From the NCBI GenBank assembly GCA_036825195.1, contig DAISYQ010000014.1:3737-67736 (forward strand): 64,000 bases of DNA. Reading direction: 5' to 3'. Below, piece after piece: positions 1 through 8,849 of this stretch. Position 1 is the first letter of the stretch. Each line of letters begins with the position of its first letter. Position numbers and translations under genes: made by a program. Under the pieces are notes generated by a model. It was not told the DNA's origin, searched no databases, and saw nothing but the letters and a program-made list of their open reading frames with translations. The stretch is from UBA2210 sp036825195. Lineage in GTDB: Bacteria; Desulfobacterota; Syntrophia; Syntrophales; UBA2210.

Positions 1-375
1 AGCGAGAAAAATGCCGTCAATCTCCTGAAATCGTTGGGTGACACCGATCCGAAGGTCATCAGCTTCCAGGATGAGCCTTCCTGCTTCCTGGCTCTGCAGC
101 AGGACAAGGTTGCAGGTTGGGCTACCGACAGCACGATACTCATCGGATATGCCGCAAAGGAACCGGGTAAGTATGAACTGGTGGGCGATTTCTTCAGCGA
201 TGAGCCCTATGGCATCGGATTGCCCCAGGATGACAGTGCTTGGCGTGATGCCGTCAATTTCGCGATCCAGGATATGTGGGTGGACGGAACGTACATGAAT
301 ATATACAATAAGTGGTATGGCCCCGATACACCTTACTACTTCCCGATGACCGAGAAAATCGAAATGTGGCCATAG
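1..375 (+). CDS. Amino-acid ABC transporter substrate-binding protein, C-terminal part
   Basis: The window opens inside this gene; 124 residues remain, read in frame from base 1. The fragment matches the second lobe of family 3 periplasmic binding proteins (GltI/PEB1/HisJ type), with the pattern ALQQDKVAGWATDSTIL, then a YGIGLP segment, and an end of the form WVDGTYMNIYNKWYG, which is typical of polar amino-acid binding proteins. It would capture an amino acid, probably acidic or polar, outside the membrane and deliver it to the permease encoded just downstream. The N-terminus and signal peptide lie outside the window. The family call is firm; the ligand is not known. Confidence 0.88.
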   Translation, partial: SEKNAVNLLKSLGDTDPKVISFQDEPSCFLALQQDKVAGWATDSTILIGYAAKEPGKYELVGDFFSDEPYGIGLPQDDSAWRDAVNFAIQDMWVDGTYMNIYNKWYGPDTPYYFPMTEKIEMWP

Positions 376-404
376 AACGTACCGTTTTTTGAGTGCCGAC
401 AACC

Positions 405-429
405 GCGGCCCGGGAATAACCCGGGCCGC
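405..429 (+). terminator. Intercistronic GC-rich stem-loop
   Basis: A perfect 10-bp stem (GCGGCCCGGG with its complement) closes a 5-base AATAA loop between the binding-protein and permease genes, followed by only four T residues. Such hairpins in ABC operons often protect the upstream mRNA or partly terminate, so that binding protein is made in excess over permease. The short T tract suggests partial rather than complete termination. This role is inferred. Confidence 0.5.
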
Positions 430-469
430 AGTTTTGTGCGGTATCTTTCCTTAGAAGGTGGATGTGAGC

Positions 470-2269
470 ATGATAGAACCTTGGAAGCGCCAGGTTCAAC
501 AATTTGCGATAGTGGCCGGGATAGCCCTTGCCATATATCTTTTTTTTACACACATTGATTTCGGGTATAAATTTCACTGGGCCGTTCTCTGGGAGGTAAA
601 TCCAACCTATAAGGAGGTCTTCGGTATCTGGCTGATCCGGGGTCTTCTGCTCACGATAGAAATCTCTCTGATCAGTACCATCGTTTCACTGGTGCTCGGG
701 ACCTTTTTCGGAATCGCCCGTCTCTCCGACTTCAAGCCCCTCTACTGGTTCGCCACGGGTTACGTGGAATTCTTCCGAAACACCCCGCTCCTGGTTCAGC
801 TGTTCTTCTGGTACTTCGCCTTTCCTCTGGGATTGCCCGAGACTTTTCGTGCCTTTCTCTACGACCATAATTATGAACTGATAGCCGCTACCGGTGGCTT
901 GAGCATATACACCGCCGCCTTTATCGCCGAGGTCGTTCGGGCGGGCATTCAGGCTATCCCGAGGGGGCACCTCGAGGCAGCGGCATCTTCCGGCTTGAGC
1001 CGGATTCAGGCCCTGCGTTTTGTAATCCTGCCCCAGGCATTTCGCATCATCATGCCGCCTCTTGGAAGCGAACTCCTGAACAACATGAAAAACTCATCGC
1101 TTGCCATGACGATAGGAGTTGCCGATCTCTGCTGGCAGGCGCAACAGATCGAGTCATTCACCTTCCGGGGCTTCGAGGCAACAACGGCGGCAACAGTCAT
1201 CTACCTCTCACTGTCGCTTACTATCAGTACACTGATGAACAGTATCAACCACCATCTGGAGATCGGGAAGGAAAAGGATCTCAGTATCCTGGACCGGATA
1301 CTGGGTTTTGTTGTGAAGCCCTTCTGGCTCCTGATGAAGCTCCTTTTCGGGGGTATCGAACGGACCTGGAAGCGTCTGCGGCCGAGGAGAAGGAAACCGT
1401 TGGAGGTGGAAGCCACCTACATGTCGACGGGAACCGCATGGATGGAGCGCCTGATCCCTATCCTTTCGCTGACGGGAAAGGGTCTCTTTCTCCTGATCCT
1501 GTGCGGCCTGGTGGTTTCGGTCGGGTATGGGCTATTGGGCTTCAAATGGAGTGTTGTGGGTGACAACTTCCGAGCGCTCCTGATATGGACCTTCCCCAAC
1601 GGACTGGGAGGAGAGATCTTCTACGGTCTCGGAGGACTTTCCCTTAGTATCATTCTGGCCCTGATCGGGCTGACGGCAAGCTTCGTTATCGGTCTTGCCG
1701 CCGGTTTGGGGCGTCTGAGTAAAAATCCGCTTATCAGTACCCCGAGCGTCCTGTATATTGAACTGATACGCGGGAACCCGCTGATCATGGTGATCTTCTG
1801 GGTCTACTTCTTTTCACCCATCATCACGGGGATGCAGATGGATGTCTTCTGGAGTGCCACGATAGCCTTCACCCTCTTTTCAGGGGCATACCTGGCTGAG
1901 ATCGTCCGGGCCGGCGTAAAGGCTATTCCTCCGGGACAGATGGAGGCGGCAACGGCTTCGGGCTTGAACTATTTCAAGGCGATGCGCTTTGTAATCCTCC
2001 CGCAGGCCCTCAAGATGATGATTCCCGCTATTGTTGGGCAGTTCATAGCACTCTTTAAAGATACCTCCCTTGCCTATATCATCGGGGTTTTCGAGCTGAC
2101 AACCGTGGCCCAGACCATCAACAACCGGCTTATGATCTATCCCTTTGAGATCTATACGACGATCGCGGTGCTCTACTTTATCTGCTGTTACAGCATGAGC
2201 ATGGTGGCACGACGGCTCGAACGCAAGTACACCCCGGAAGCCCGCATCGAAATTCCGGCGATGGCCTGA
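470..2269 (+). CDS. Double-domain amino-acid ABC transporter permease (GltJ-GltK-like fusion)
   Basis: Inner-membrane permease of a polar amino-acid importer. The 599-residue chain carries two complete HisM/GltJ-type transmembrane units. Each has its own EAA loop for docking the ATPase: one near residues 170-190 (EAAASSGLSRIQALRFVILPQA core) and one near 500-520 (EAATASGLNYFKAMRFV core). The units are joined by a charged arginine-rich linker around residues 265-320. These are normally two separate 220-400 residue subunits. ATG 470 is preferred because GAAGGTGG lies about 8 bases upstream; a GTG at 458 is also in frame. The cognate ATPase is not downstream, since the next gene is on the other strand, so it must lie upstream of the window or elsewhere. 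Confidence 0.87.
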   Translation: MIEPWKRQVQQFAIVAGIALAIYLFFTHIDFGYKFHWAVLWEVNPTYKEVFGIWLIRGLLLTIEISLISTIVSLVLGTFFGIARLSDFKPLYWFATGYVEFFRNTPLLVQLFFWYFAFPLGLPETFRAFLYDHNYELIAATGGLSIYTAAFIAEVVRAGIQAIPRGHLEAAASSGLSRIQALRFVILPQAFRIIMPPLGSELLNNMKNSSLAMTIGVADLCWQAQQIESFTFRGFEATTAATVIYLSLSLTISTLMNSINHHLEIGKEKDLSILDRILGFVVKPFWLLMKLLFGGIERTWKRLRPRRRKPLEVEATYMSTGTAWMERLIPILSLTGKGLFLLILCGLVVSVGYGLLGFKWSVVGDNFRALLIWTFPNGLGGEIFYGLGGLSLSIILALIGLTASFVIGLAAGLGRLSKNPLISTPSVLYIELIRGNPLIMVIFWVYFFSPIITGMQMDVFWSATIAFTLFSGAYLAEIVRAGVKAIPPGQMEAATASGLNYFKAMRFVILPQALKMMIPAIVGQFIALFKDTSLAYIIGVFELTTVAQTINNRLMIYPFEIYTTIAVLYFICCYSMSMVARRLERKYTPEARIEIPAMA

Positions 2270-2322
2270 GGTTCCGAACTCTCCTCCAATTTGCCTGTAA
2301 TGAGAAGAAAAGGCCTTTGTGT

Positions 2323-2754
2323 TTAGGCTGTCACGATATCTTTATGATTATGGGGCTTTGGAAAGAGGGGGACAAGTCCCCAGACGGCCCGTGCCTGATT
2401 GCATCGCATCAGGTCCTCGAGTCCGGCATGCCAAAGACCGCCATCGAAGGTAATCCCAAAGTTCCTGCAGGGGCCGGGCCTTCGGTTGTAGATCATACAT
2501 CGGACAGCACATCCGATGTCGCCTTCGAGGGCGATACATCGCGGGTGACTCCGGTTTGTCCCCTTCATACAGAGACGAAAGCCTGTCAGGTGGTCTGTCA
2601 TTTCAAAGGGAACGACCCCGCCGCTCTCTTCATCCGCCTCGCGCCAGTAAAAAGAGACTCTGAAGACAGCACAGCATGCCCCGCAGGAAAGACAGGGATT
2701 GTCAGTGAAATCGTATGCATATACCAATGGGTGAGCCGTATCAATAATCGGCAT
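2323..2754 (-). CDS. YkgJ-family cysteine-cluster protein (CxxCxxCC)
   Basis: A 143-residue cytosolic protein with the family signature CLSCGACC near residues 21-28. It is followed by RCIALEGDIGCAVRCMIYNRRPGPCRNF, which supplies the other conserved cysteines. The family is thought to bind zinc or an Fe-S centre, but its biochemical role is unsettled. The ATG has a GGGAG element about 8 bases upstream. It stands alone between the transporter and the hydrogenase genes, with no sign of a shared operon. The family assignment is confident; function is unknown. Confidence 0.8.
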   Translation of the reverse strand: MPIIDTAHPLVYAYDFTDNPCLSCGACCAVFRVSFYWREADEESGGVVPFEMTDHLTGFRLCMKGTNRSHPRCIALEGDIGCAVRCMIYNRRPGPCRNFGITFDGGLWHAGLEDLMRCNQARAVWGLVPLFPKPHNHKDIVTA

Positions 2755-3074
2755 CTGCCGTACTCCCGGAAGTTGTAATTACACCTGCCTCAAAGGCGAC
2801 AGGAATTGTACGCCGAAAATTGGGGCTGTCAAGAAGGATTTCTTGCGGAGCCTATCTTTCGTCGTCATGTCGTGACTGGTCGCCAAAGACTCTTTGGTGG
2901 AGAATGTCTGGAAGATATATTTTCCGGATAACCCGACTCCGATCGAACTGATGAAGTCAAGAAGGAGGGAGGTTCAGAAGTGTTGTAGCGGCGTGTTGTT
3001 ACGTGGAGCCGTTCCGATCTACGATGCCGGTGGTTTTCTCGGTGGATTTTTCTTGCGACCCAAAAATGCGATAC

Positions 3075-3112
3075 AAAAAAGAATCCCCGCCCCCTTTCGC
3101 GGGCGGGGATTC
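3075..3112 (-). terminator. Rho-independent terminator of the hnd operon
   Basis: A perfect 12-bp stem (GAATCCCCGCCC with its complement) around an 8-base loop is followed, reading the minus strand, by six T residues. It lies about 25 bases past the hndC stop codon. The rest of the 380-base gap between hndC and the YkgJ gene shows no convincing gene. Confidence 0.9.
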
Positions 3113-3135
3113 GACCTGTTCTTGTTGCTATGCGT

Positions 3136-6100
3136 TTATACCTTAGCGTCGCACCGCAGGCAGCGGGACGCCTCTCTGATGGCCGTCTCTATATCATAGC
3201 CCAGTTCCACTTCGGTGAGATTACCCTTTCTCTCGGCCGGACTTAGTTCAGGCATTGCAGCCTGGGGTTGTTCATCGGAATCCTCGTCGATTTCGAAGGG
3301 TATATCGATTTCATCAACCGGTGCCACCCAGGGAGGTTCACCGTATTGGGCGCGTATCGTTCTGTCGATATCATCTGCGGCCTGATGCCCTGCGGCGATG
3401 GCGCCAACCACTGTCCACGGCCCCGTTACCGCATCGCCTCCGGCAAAGAATTTATCGCTGGTAGTTTGAGATTTACTCCCCTCCGCGAGATCGAAACAAT
3501 CCCATCGATTGACCGATACGCCGCTTTCCTCCGGTACAAATGAGAGATCCGGGCTCTGACCGATGGCAGCTACGACGGCGTCAACATCAAGGGTGAATTC
3601 GGAGCCCTCGACAGGGATGGGACGTCTCCTTCCGCTGTTATCGAAGTCTCCGGCCTTCATCCGCTCACAGACGATACCGGTCACCTTGCCGTTCTCCGAG
3701 ACGATCTTCTTGGGTGCTATGAAGTAATCGATCTTGATCCCTTCTTCCTCTGCGGCAATGATTTCTTCATCTGCAGCGGGCATGTCTTCCCGTGTTCTCC
3801 GATAGAGAATCGTGACGTCCGCACCCAAACGTACCGCACAACGCGCGGCGTCGATAGCGGAATTACCTCCTCCGACGATCGCCACCCTACTGCCAAGGGT
3901 CTTTTCACCCTTCAGCCAGGCATCTTCATCGTTGTTGAAATCTCTCAGGAATTCGACACCACCATAGACACCAGCCGCATCTTCTCCTTCGATCTTCATC
4001 CTCTGGCTCTTGTGAGCTCCGGGTGCGAGATAGATATAGTCGTATTCATTCCCTACCGTATCGAAGGAGATATCTCTGCCGACGCGGGTATTGCACTTGA
4101 TGTCCACACCGAGGGCCCGGATATCATCAACTTCCCCTGCAAGGATGTTGCGGGGGAGACGGTAAGAGGGGATACCATAGCGGGTCATCCCACCCGGTTC
4201 GGGAAGTTCTTCGAAGACGGTTACCTGATAGCCGCGAAGTGCCAGATCCCGTGCCGCCGTCAGACCTGCCGGTCCGGCTCCGACAATCGCTATCTTTTCA
4301 TTTCTGTTGACCACTACAGGCTCCACTGAGGGACGGCTTGCGTTGTCGGTGATAAATCTCTTAATGAATTTGATGGCGAGAGACTCATCCAGTGAATTGC
4401 GCCTGCATTTGGACTGGCACTGATGATCGCACACCCTGCCGCAGATGGAAGGGAAGGGGTTCGTTTTCATCATAACCCGATAGGCGTCGTCGAATCTTTT
4501 TGCTCGAACGAGCGCCAAATACTGGGGAACATCCATGCCGATGGGGCAGGCGTTTTTACAGGGCGATTCGAAGAGGGCCGAGCAGACACCGGCCGAGCAG
4601 TGTTTATCCCTGATATGTTCTTCGTATTCCTTACGGAAGTATCTGATGGTGCTCAAAACGGGATTGGGTGCGGTCTGGCCGAGACCACACAGGGCCGAAT
4701 TCTTGATTACATCGGCCATTTCCTCAAGGAGTTCGATATCACCCTCCTGTCCTCTTCCTTCACAGATATTGGTAAGGATTTCCAGCATCCTTTTTGTTCC
4801 CTCGCGGCAGGGGGTACACTTGCCGCAGGACTCATCCTGGCAAAAATCCATGAAGAAGCGCGCCATATCGACGGGACACATATCCTCGTTCATTACGATA
4901 AGACCACCGGACCCCATGATAGCTCCGAGTTTGGCGACATTTTCATAGTCTATCGGGGCATTGAGGTGTTGAACGGGAATCATTCCTCCCGAGGGGCCGC
5001 CGAGTTGAGCAGCCTTGAACTTTTTCCCTTTCGGAATGCCGCCGCCTATGTCGTATACGATGGTTCCGAGGGAGGTACCCATGGGAACCTCAACAAGCCC
5101 GACATTGTTGACATCGCCCGTGAGCGCAAAGACTTTCGTACCCTTGCTCGTTTCATTTCCGACACTGGAGAACCACGCGCTTCCCTTTGCGATGATCTGA
5201 CCAACGCTCGCCAGGGTTTCAACGTTATTCAAGACGCTCGGTTTCTGCCAGAGACCGGCAACGGCGGGGAAGGGTGGACGGGGCCGCGGCATGCCGCGAT
5301 TCCCCTCGATCGATGTCATGAGGGCCGTCTCCTCGCCGCAGACGAAGGCGCCGGCGCCTTGATAGACTTCAAGGTCGAAATCGAAGCCGGTATCCAGTAT
5401 ATTTTCACCGAGGAGGCCATATTCCTTTGCCTGTTGTATAGCAATATCCAGTCGGCGAAGCGCCAGCGGATATTCGGCACGGCAGTAGATGTAACCCTTG
5501 TGGGCCCCGATTGCCTTCGCTGCGATGATCATTCCTTCGAGTACGGAATGGGGATCTGCTTCGAGGACGCTCCTGTCCATGAATGCACCCGGATCACCTT
5601 CGTCGGCGTTGCACAGGACATATTTGACATCGCCTTTCGACTGGAAGGCGAATTTCCACTTCAGACCGGTCGGGAATCCGGCGCCGCCACGACCGCGGAG
5701 ACCGGAATCGAGAACCTCCTGAATGATCTCCTCAGATGTCATCTCGGTGAGCGCTTTAGCCATGCCGGCGTAACCATCACGTGCGATGTATTCGTCAATG
5801 ACTTCCGGGTCGATGAGACCCTTGTTTCGCAACACCCGCAGTTCCTGGTGTGCAAAGAAGGGTATGTCATGCATTGCCGGGATTGTCTCTTCAGTGGACG
5901 GCTCTTTGTACAGGAGACGCTCCAGTGGTCTTCCCTTGAGGAGATGTTCTTCAACCAGTTCGGGGATGTCTTCCGGTTGGACCATCATGTAAACGATTCC
6001 GTCAGGATAGACGACCATGATGGGACCCATGGCACAGAAGCCGTTGCAGCCCGTTTCGACTATTTTTATCTCATCGGCGAGTCCCTGCTTGTCCAACTCA

Positions 6101-6189
6101 TCGGTGAGCGCTTGCTTTACCTTTATGCTCCCCGTGGCGTGACATCCGGTACCCCCGCAAATCAGAATGTGAGACCGAAAAATTTTCAT
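3136..6189 (-). CDS. hndC: HndC/NuoF-like flavoprotein fused to a GltD/NfnB-like NAD(P)H module
   Basis: Diaphorase subunit of a multimeric [FeFe]-hydrogenase, 1017 residues instead of the usual 500-600. Order of parts: thioredoxin-like [2Fe-2S] domain (Cys11, 16, 48, 52); NuoF FMN/NADH core with GRGGAGFPTG at 165-174; SLBB region; NuoF [4Fe-4S] site CGKCTPC at 455-461 plus Cys501; then a glutamate-synthase-small-subunit module. That module has a cysteine-rich N-part (CGRVCDHQCQSKC, 583-595), FAD motif GAGPAG at 637, NAD(P) motif GGGNSA at 773 and YRRTREDMP. The C-terminal ferredoxin found in ordinary HndC is absent and replaced by this module. It is last in the DRTGG-PHP-HATPase-hndA-hndB-hndC series, with AAGGAGG upstream. 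Dual NAD(H) and NADP(H) use is inferred, not shown. Confidence 0.88.
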   Translation of the reverse strand: MKIFRSHILICGGTGCHATGSIKVKQALTDELDKQGLADEIKIVETGCNGFCAMGPIMVVYPDGIVYMMVQPEDIPELVEEHLLKGRPLERLLYKEPSTEETIPAMHDIPFFAHQELRVLRNKGLIDPEVIDEYIARDGYAGMAKALTEMTSEEIIQEVLDSGLRGRGGAGFPTGLKWKFAFQSKGDVKYVLCNADEGDPGAFMDRSVLEADPHSVLEGMIIAAKAIGAHKGYIYCRAEYPLALRRLDIAIQQAKEYGLLGENILDTGFDFDLEVYQGAGAFVCGEETALMTSIEGNRGMPRPRPPFPAVAGLWQKPSVLNNVETLASVGQIIAKGSAWFSSVGNETSKGTKVFALTGDVNNVGLVEVPMGTSLGTIVYDIGGGIPKGKKFKAAQLGGPSGGMIPVQHLNAPIDYENVAKLGAIMGSGGLIVMNEDMCPVDMARFFMDFCQDESCGKCTPCREGTKRMLEILTNICEGRGQEGDIELLEEMADVIKNSALCGLGQTAPNPVLSTIRYFRKEYEEHIRDKHCSAGVCSALFESPCKNACPIGMDVPQYLALVRAKRFDDAYRVMMKTNPFPSICGRVCDHQCQSKCRRNSLDESLAIKFIKRFITDNASRPSVEPVVVNRNEKIAIVGAGPAGLTAARDLALRGYQVTVFEELPEPGGMTRYGIPSYRLPRNILAGEVDDIRALGVDIKCNTRVGRDISFDTVGNEYDYIYLAPGAHKSQRMKIEGEDAAGVYGGVEFLRDFNNDEDAWLKGEKTLGSRVAIVGGGNSAIDAARCAVRLGADVTILYRRTREDMPAADEEIIAAEEEGIKIDYFIAPKKIVSENGKVTGIVCERMKAGDFDNSGRRRPIPVEGSEFTLDVDAVVAAIGQSPDLSFVPEESGVSVNRWDCFDLAEGSKSQTTSDKFFAGGDAVTGPWTVVGAIAAGHQAADDIDRTIRAQYGEPPWVAPVDEIDIPFEIDEDSDEQPQAAMPELSPAERKGNLTEVELGYDIETAIREASRCLRCDAKV

Positions 6190-6236
6190 CGGATATGTGT
6201 CCTCCTTACAGTATTGATTGGTAATGTCTATTTGTC

Positions 6237-6611
6237 TTATTCCGTAACTTTGGCCAGGACAAAGGGAGTCTGAACCTCACCTTCGAGAATGTGTCTCTTG
6301 AAGACCTGCCGCATCTTGTTGGAATCCATGAACTCGTAGATAATGGGATTTTTGTCGAGAACTTCAACGGTTACCTCAGGTTCTCTACTGCACAGTCCCA
6401 TACAACCCGAGGTGGTGACGATAACATCGGTCACCCCTGCCTCTTCGATCTCACTCATCAGGGTATCCATAACTTCGCGTGCTCCGGCAGCTATGCCGCA
6501 CGTTCCCATATGCACGGTTACTTTAACCCTTCGTTCTCCAGCCCTCAGAGCGGTCTCACCCTGCACGCGTTCCTTGATCTTTTTCAGATCCTCTATCTTT
6601 AATTTTGCCAT
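6237..6611 (-). CDS. hndB: HndB-like thioredoxin-fold [2Fe-2S] ferredoxin
   Basis: A 124-residue subunit with a thioredoxin-like [2Fe-2S] fold. The ligand cysteines are visible as MGTCGIAAGA and TSGCMGLCSREP; the first half keeps only one obvious cysteine (Cys37), so the cluster geometry may deviate from the standard four-cysteine set. It resembles HndB of the Desulfovibrio NADP-reducing hydrogenase and the small Fe-S protein between NuoE- and NuoF-like genes in many [FeFe]-hydrogenase operons. It would pass electrons within the cytosolic complex. GGGGAG precedes the ATG. It sits between hndA and hndC with short spacers. Confidence 0.85.
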   Translation of the reverse strand: MAKLKIEDLKKIKERVQGETALRAGERRVKVTVHMGTCGIAAGAREVMDTLMSEIEEAGVTDVIVTTSGCMGLCSREPEVTVEVLDKNPIIYEFMDSNKMRQVFKRHILEGEVQTPFVLAKVTE

Positions 6612-6630
6612 ATCAATCTCCCCTGTCGTA

Positions 6631-7125
6631 TCAACTGTATTGTTGTAGGATATCTTTCAGCTTATCAGGTTTGACCCTACCGTGGATATCATCATCAACC
6701 ACGACGACCGGTCCCAACCCGCACGCTCCGAGGCATCGAACGGTTTCATAGGTGAACATCCGGTCCGGTGTTGTCTCGCCCTCTTTTATGCCGAATAGTT
6801 TTTCCATATTTTCAGCGATCTTTTTACCCCCTCGTACATAGCAGGCTGTTCCAAGACAGATTCGTACGGTGTGTTTGCCGCGGGGGTGCATGGTAAAGAA
6901 AGAATAAAACGTGACGACGCCGTACACATGGCTGAACGGTATGCCGAGTTCTCTACCGACCCTTTTTTGTACGGGAACGGGAAGAAATCCCAGAAGCTCC
7001 TGAGCCCTCTCCAGTACAGGGATCAGTCCACCGGCCTGACCCTTGTACCGCTCAATGATTTTATCCAATTCCTTGATCTGTTCCGGGGTAAATTCCTCCA
7101 TAAGCTCATTGTACTCTAAATCCAT
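6631..7125 (-). CDS. hndA: HndA/NuoE-like 24-kDa [2Fe-2S] subunit
   Basis: NuoE family subunit of 164 residues. A helical N-terminal part is followed by the thioredoxin-fold domain with ligand cysteines in LGTACYVRGG and VRCLGACGLGPVVVVDDD, the four-cysteine pattern of the family. It docks to the NuoF-like part of HndC and carries one [2Fe-2S] cluster. ATG 7125 is chosen because AGGAGG lies 5 bases upstream; an in-frame start 27 bases further upstream has no such site. The gene order hndA-hndB-hndC equals that of Desulfovibrio hnd operons, where hndD (the hydrogenase) follows. Here the hydrogenase gene is divergent. Confidence 0.9.
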   Translation of the reverse strand: MDLEYNELMEEFTPEQIKELDKIIERYKGQAGGLIPVLERAQELLGFLPVPVQKRVGRELGIPFSHVYGVVTFYSFFTMHPRGKHTVRICLGTACYVRGGKKIAENMEKLFGIKEGETTPDRMFTYETVRCLGACGLGPVVVVDDDIHGRVKPDKLKDILQQYS

Positions 7126-7164
7126 ATATGCCTCCTTCAATGTAAGATCCAAGGGGAGAGGGTG

Positions 7165-7713
7165 CTAAGACCCGGCCCCGATCTCCTTTAGACCATCCCT
7201 TATATCTTCCTTTATAAACTGCAGCACCGTCGGATGATCGATGGGAACATCCTCCAGTTCTTTCTTTATCTCACGCGTGTCCAGTGTGTAGGACCTGCCG
7301 CCACTCAGGTGTGTATACACAAAGTCAATCCCTGGATTTCCGGCTATCAAGGTTATCATTGTTGCCGTCATGTTTCCCAGGGGCTGACGGTCGATATGGC
7401 TGTACCCGAAGTTCGCCCGTATCGTTGTTCCCTCTCCCTTTTTTGATTGAATCGAACACCCCCCGCCGGTCATGTGTGCGGCATGTGCAAGTAAGGGAAT
7501 ACCCAGACCGACCCGGCGCACCGTCTTGGATGTGTAGAAGGGGTCAGATGCTTTCTGTACCGTGTCCTTTTCCATTCCCTCTCCGTTATCGATAATCTCA
7601 ATACCCAGCATGTCGTCCTTTCTGTTCTCGGAGATGCCGATTTGTATGAGATTTGCTCCGGCCCTGGTCGAGTTTTCAACAATGTCGAGAATGTGCAAGG
7701 CAAGTTCCTGCAT
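7165..7713 (-). CDS. HATPase-domain protein of the hydrogenase operon
   Basis: A 182-residue ATP-binding protein of the GHKL fold, with motifs like a histidine-kinase catalytic domain: ENSTRAGAN (N box, near residue 14), IDNGEGM (G1) and VGLGIPLLAHAAHMTGG (G2). It lacks a dimerisation/phospho-acceptor histidine domain and any sensor. About 60 extra residues follow the ATPase fold. Similar stand-alone HATPase genes accompany NADH-linked [FeFe]-hydrogenase operons in many anaerobes, and their role is unknown. It starts 3 bases after the PHP gene stops, so the two are probably translationally coupled. A regulatory kinase function is inferred. Confidence 0.78.
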   Translation of the reverse strand: MQELALHILDIVENSTRAGANLIQIGISENRKDDMLGIEIIDNGEGMEKDTVQKASDPFYTSKTVRRVGLGIPLLAHAAHMTGGGCSIQSKKGEGTTIRANFGYSHIDRQPLGNMTATMITLIAGNPGIDFVYTHLSGGRSYTLDTREIKKELEDVPIDHPTVLQFIKEDIRDGLKEIGAGS

Positions 7714-7716
7714 CGT

Positions 7717-8466
7717 TCACTCCGCTAAGATGTGTCGACCCTTACGTCCCTCAAGGGCCATTTTCAATTCGGAAAGTGAGGGCGTTTCCATGAGGATCTT
7801 TGTACACACCGTTCCGATGTCTTGTATGAAATGGGCATCGGATGATTCGATAAACGGGTAATCGCACAGATCGGGGTGCCGCTCGCGTGCCGCCTGTAAA
7901 CCCGTCCTCCGGGATATCTCCAGTGCGTCGAACCGTATATCGGAAGGGATAAATCCCAGCTGACCCAGGACGCTGAAGCTTTCACGATCAATATGGGCGG
8001 CGATAGCGATTCCGTTCGCATCGTGGATCGCAGAGACAACTTCCTGGAGAGAGAGACGAGTGACTCCGATCAATAACCGGTCATTAAAGCCCTCAACTTC
8101 ATCCAATGCATTGACAATTGCCTGGCACCCAAAGATCTCTTCCCGGTTGGATCCGGAAAGGGCCGTGTAAACAATCTGTTGAATTTTCAGCAAGTCATCG
8201 ATAGTATCAAAGAGCGCAACAACATGCGTTTCCTCTCTGCTGGTTATCTCCATGCCGGGAAGGATACGCAACGACTCTCCCCGTGCCGCTTCGATCACAT
8301 ATTGAACATTTTCGGATGCATTGTGATCACATATGCCGATAACATCCAACCCACATGCTACCGCCCGTTGAACCAGCGCGGTCGGATACATATCCAGATC
8401 GGCGCAGGGGGAAAGGCAGGTATGTATGTGAAGATCACATCGAAACGTTCTTACACTTTTTGTCAT
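7717..8466 (-). CDS. PHP-domain metal-dependent phosphoesterase-like protein
   Basis: A 249-residue protein with the four conserved blocks of the PHP superfamily: CDLHIHTCLSPCADL near residues 9-23, GICDHNASEN, an IAIAAHIDRESF histidine block and a terminal ESSDAHFIQDIG. These supply the histidines and aspartates that bind up to three metal ions. The family includes histidinol phosphatase, oligoribonucleases and trehalose-phosphate-type phosphoesterases; the substrate here is not evident. ATG 8466 has GGAAGG upstream; a longer reading frame extends upstream but overlaps the DRTGG gene and has no family similarity. PHP genes recur next to HATPase and DRTGG genes in hydrogenase clusters. Confidence 0.83.
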   Translation of the reverse strand: MTKSVRTFRCDLHIHTCLSPCADLDMYPTALVQRAVACGLDVIGICDHNASENVQYVIEAARGESLRILPGMEITSREETHVVALFDTIDDLLKIQQIVYTALSGSNREEIFGCQAIVNALDEVEGFNDRLLIGVTRLSLQEVVSAIHDANGIAIAAHIDRESFSVLGQLGFIPSDIRFDALEISRRTGLQAARERHPDLCDYPFIESSDAHFIQDIGTVCTKILMETPSLSELKMALEGRKGRHILAE

Positions 8467-8513
8467 GGACCAATGCCTTCCCCGAAAGTTCGCGACAGAG
8501 GCAATACGTTCCG

Positions 8514-8849
8514 TCAGGGGTGCATCAGCTTGTATATTCTGCCGACTATTTCGAAGCCGGACAGTTCCGTTACCAGTATCGGTATCCCCTCTCGCGATGC
8601 CCGCTCGACCGTATCTTCCTCTGGTTGTCTTCCCTGTATGAGGATGATACATGCATGCTCTTTCAAAACGCTTACCGCCACGATGTTCTGGTGTGTCTGG
8701 CACGTGATCCATGCGTCGCCGTTTGTGCTGGACGCCATAACGTTGCTCAGGAGATCACCGACATACCCGCCAGACACCTCCCTGTTTAGGTTCTCCGTTC
8801 CACACTGTATCGTGAGATTTAATTTTTCTGCGAGAAAGGCCACGTCCAT
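8514..8849 (-). CDS. DRTGG-domain protein
   Basis: A 111-residue single-domain protein. The region EHACIILIQGRQPEEDTVERASREGIPILVTELSGFEIVGRIY matches the DRTGG domain, otherwise found between CBS pairs in phosphotransacetylase-like and pyrophosphatase proteins. The domain is suspected to bind a ligand or partner, with no known catalytic role. It is first in the minus-strand hydrogenase operon and faces the divergent hydrogenase gene. A paralogue lies at 17728-18108, at the other edge of the locus, again followed by a HATPase gene. Confidence 0.78.
   Translation of the reverse strand: MDVAFLAEKLNLTIQCGTENLNREVSGGYVGDLLSNVMASSTNGDAWITCQTHQNIVAVSVLKEHACIILIQGRQPEEDTVERASREGIPILVTELSGFEIVGRIYKLMHP

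Noticed and set aside
2894..3199. A 101-codon plus-strand frame over the hnd terminator
   Set aside because: It runs through a clear minus-strand terminator and into hndC, and has no ribosome site.
4423..6273. A 616-codon open frame on the plus strand
   Set aside because: It is antisense to hndC, which has complete family motifs; the frame has no recognisable domain and arises from the high-GC third positions of hndC.
8514..8712. N-terminal extension of the PHP protein upstream of 8466
   Set aside because: The extra 82 residues overlap the DRTGG gene in another frame and have no similarity to PHP proteins; the internal ATG has a good ribosome site.
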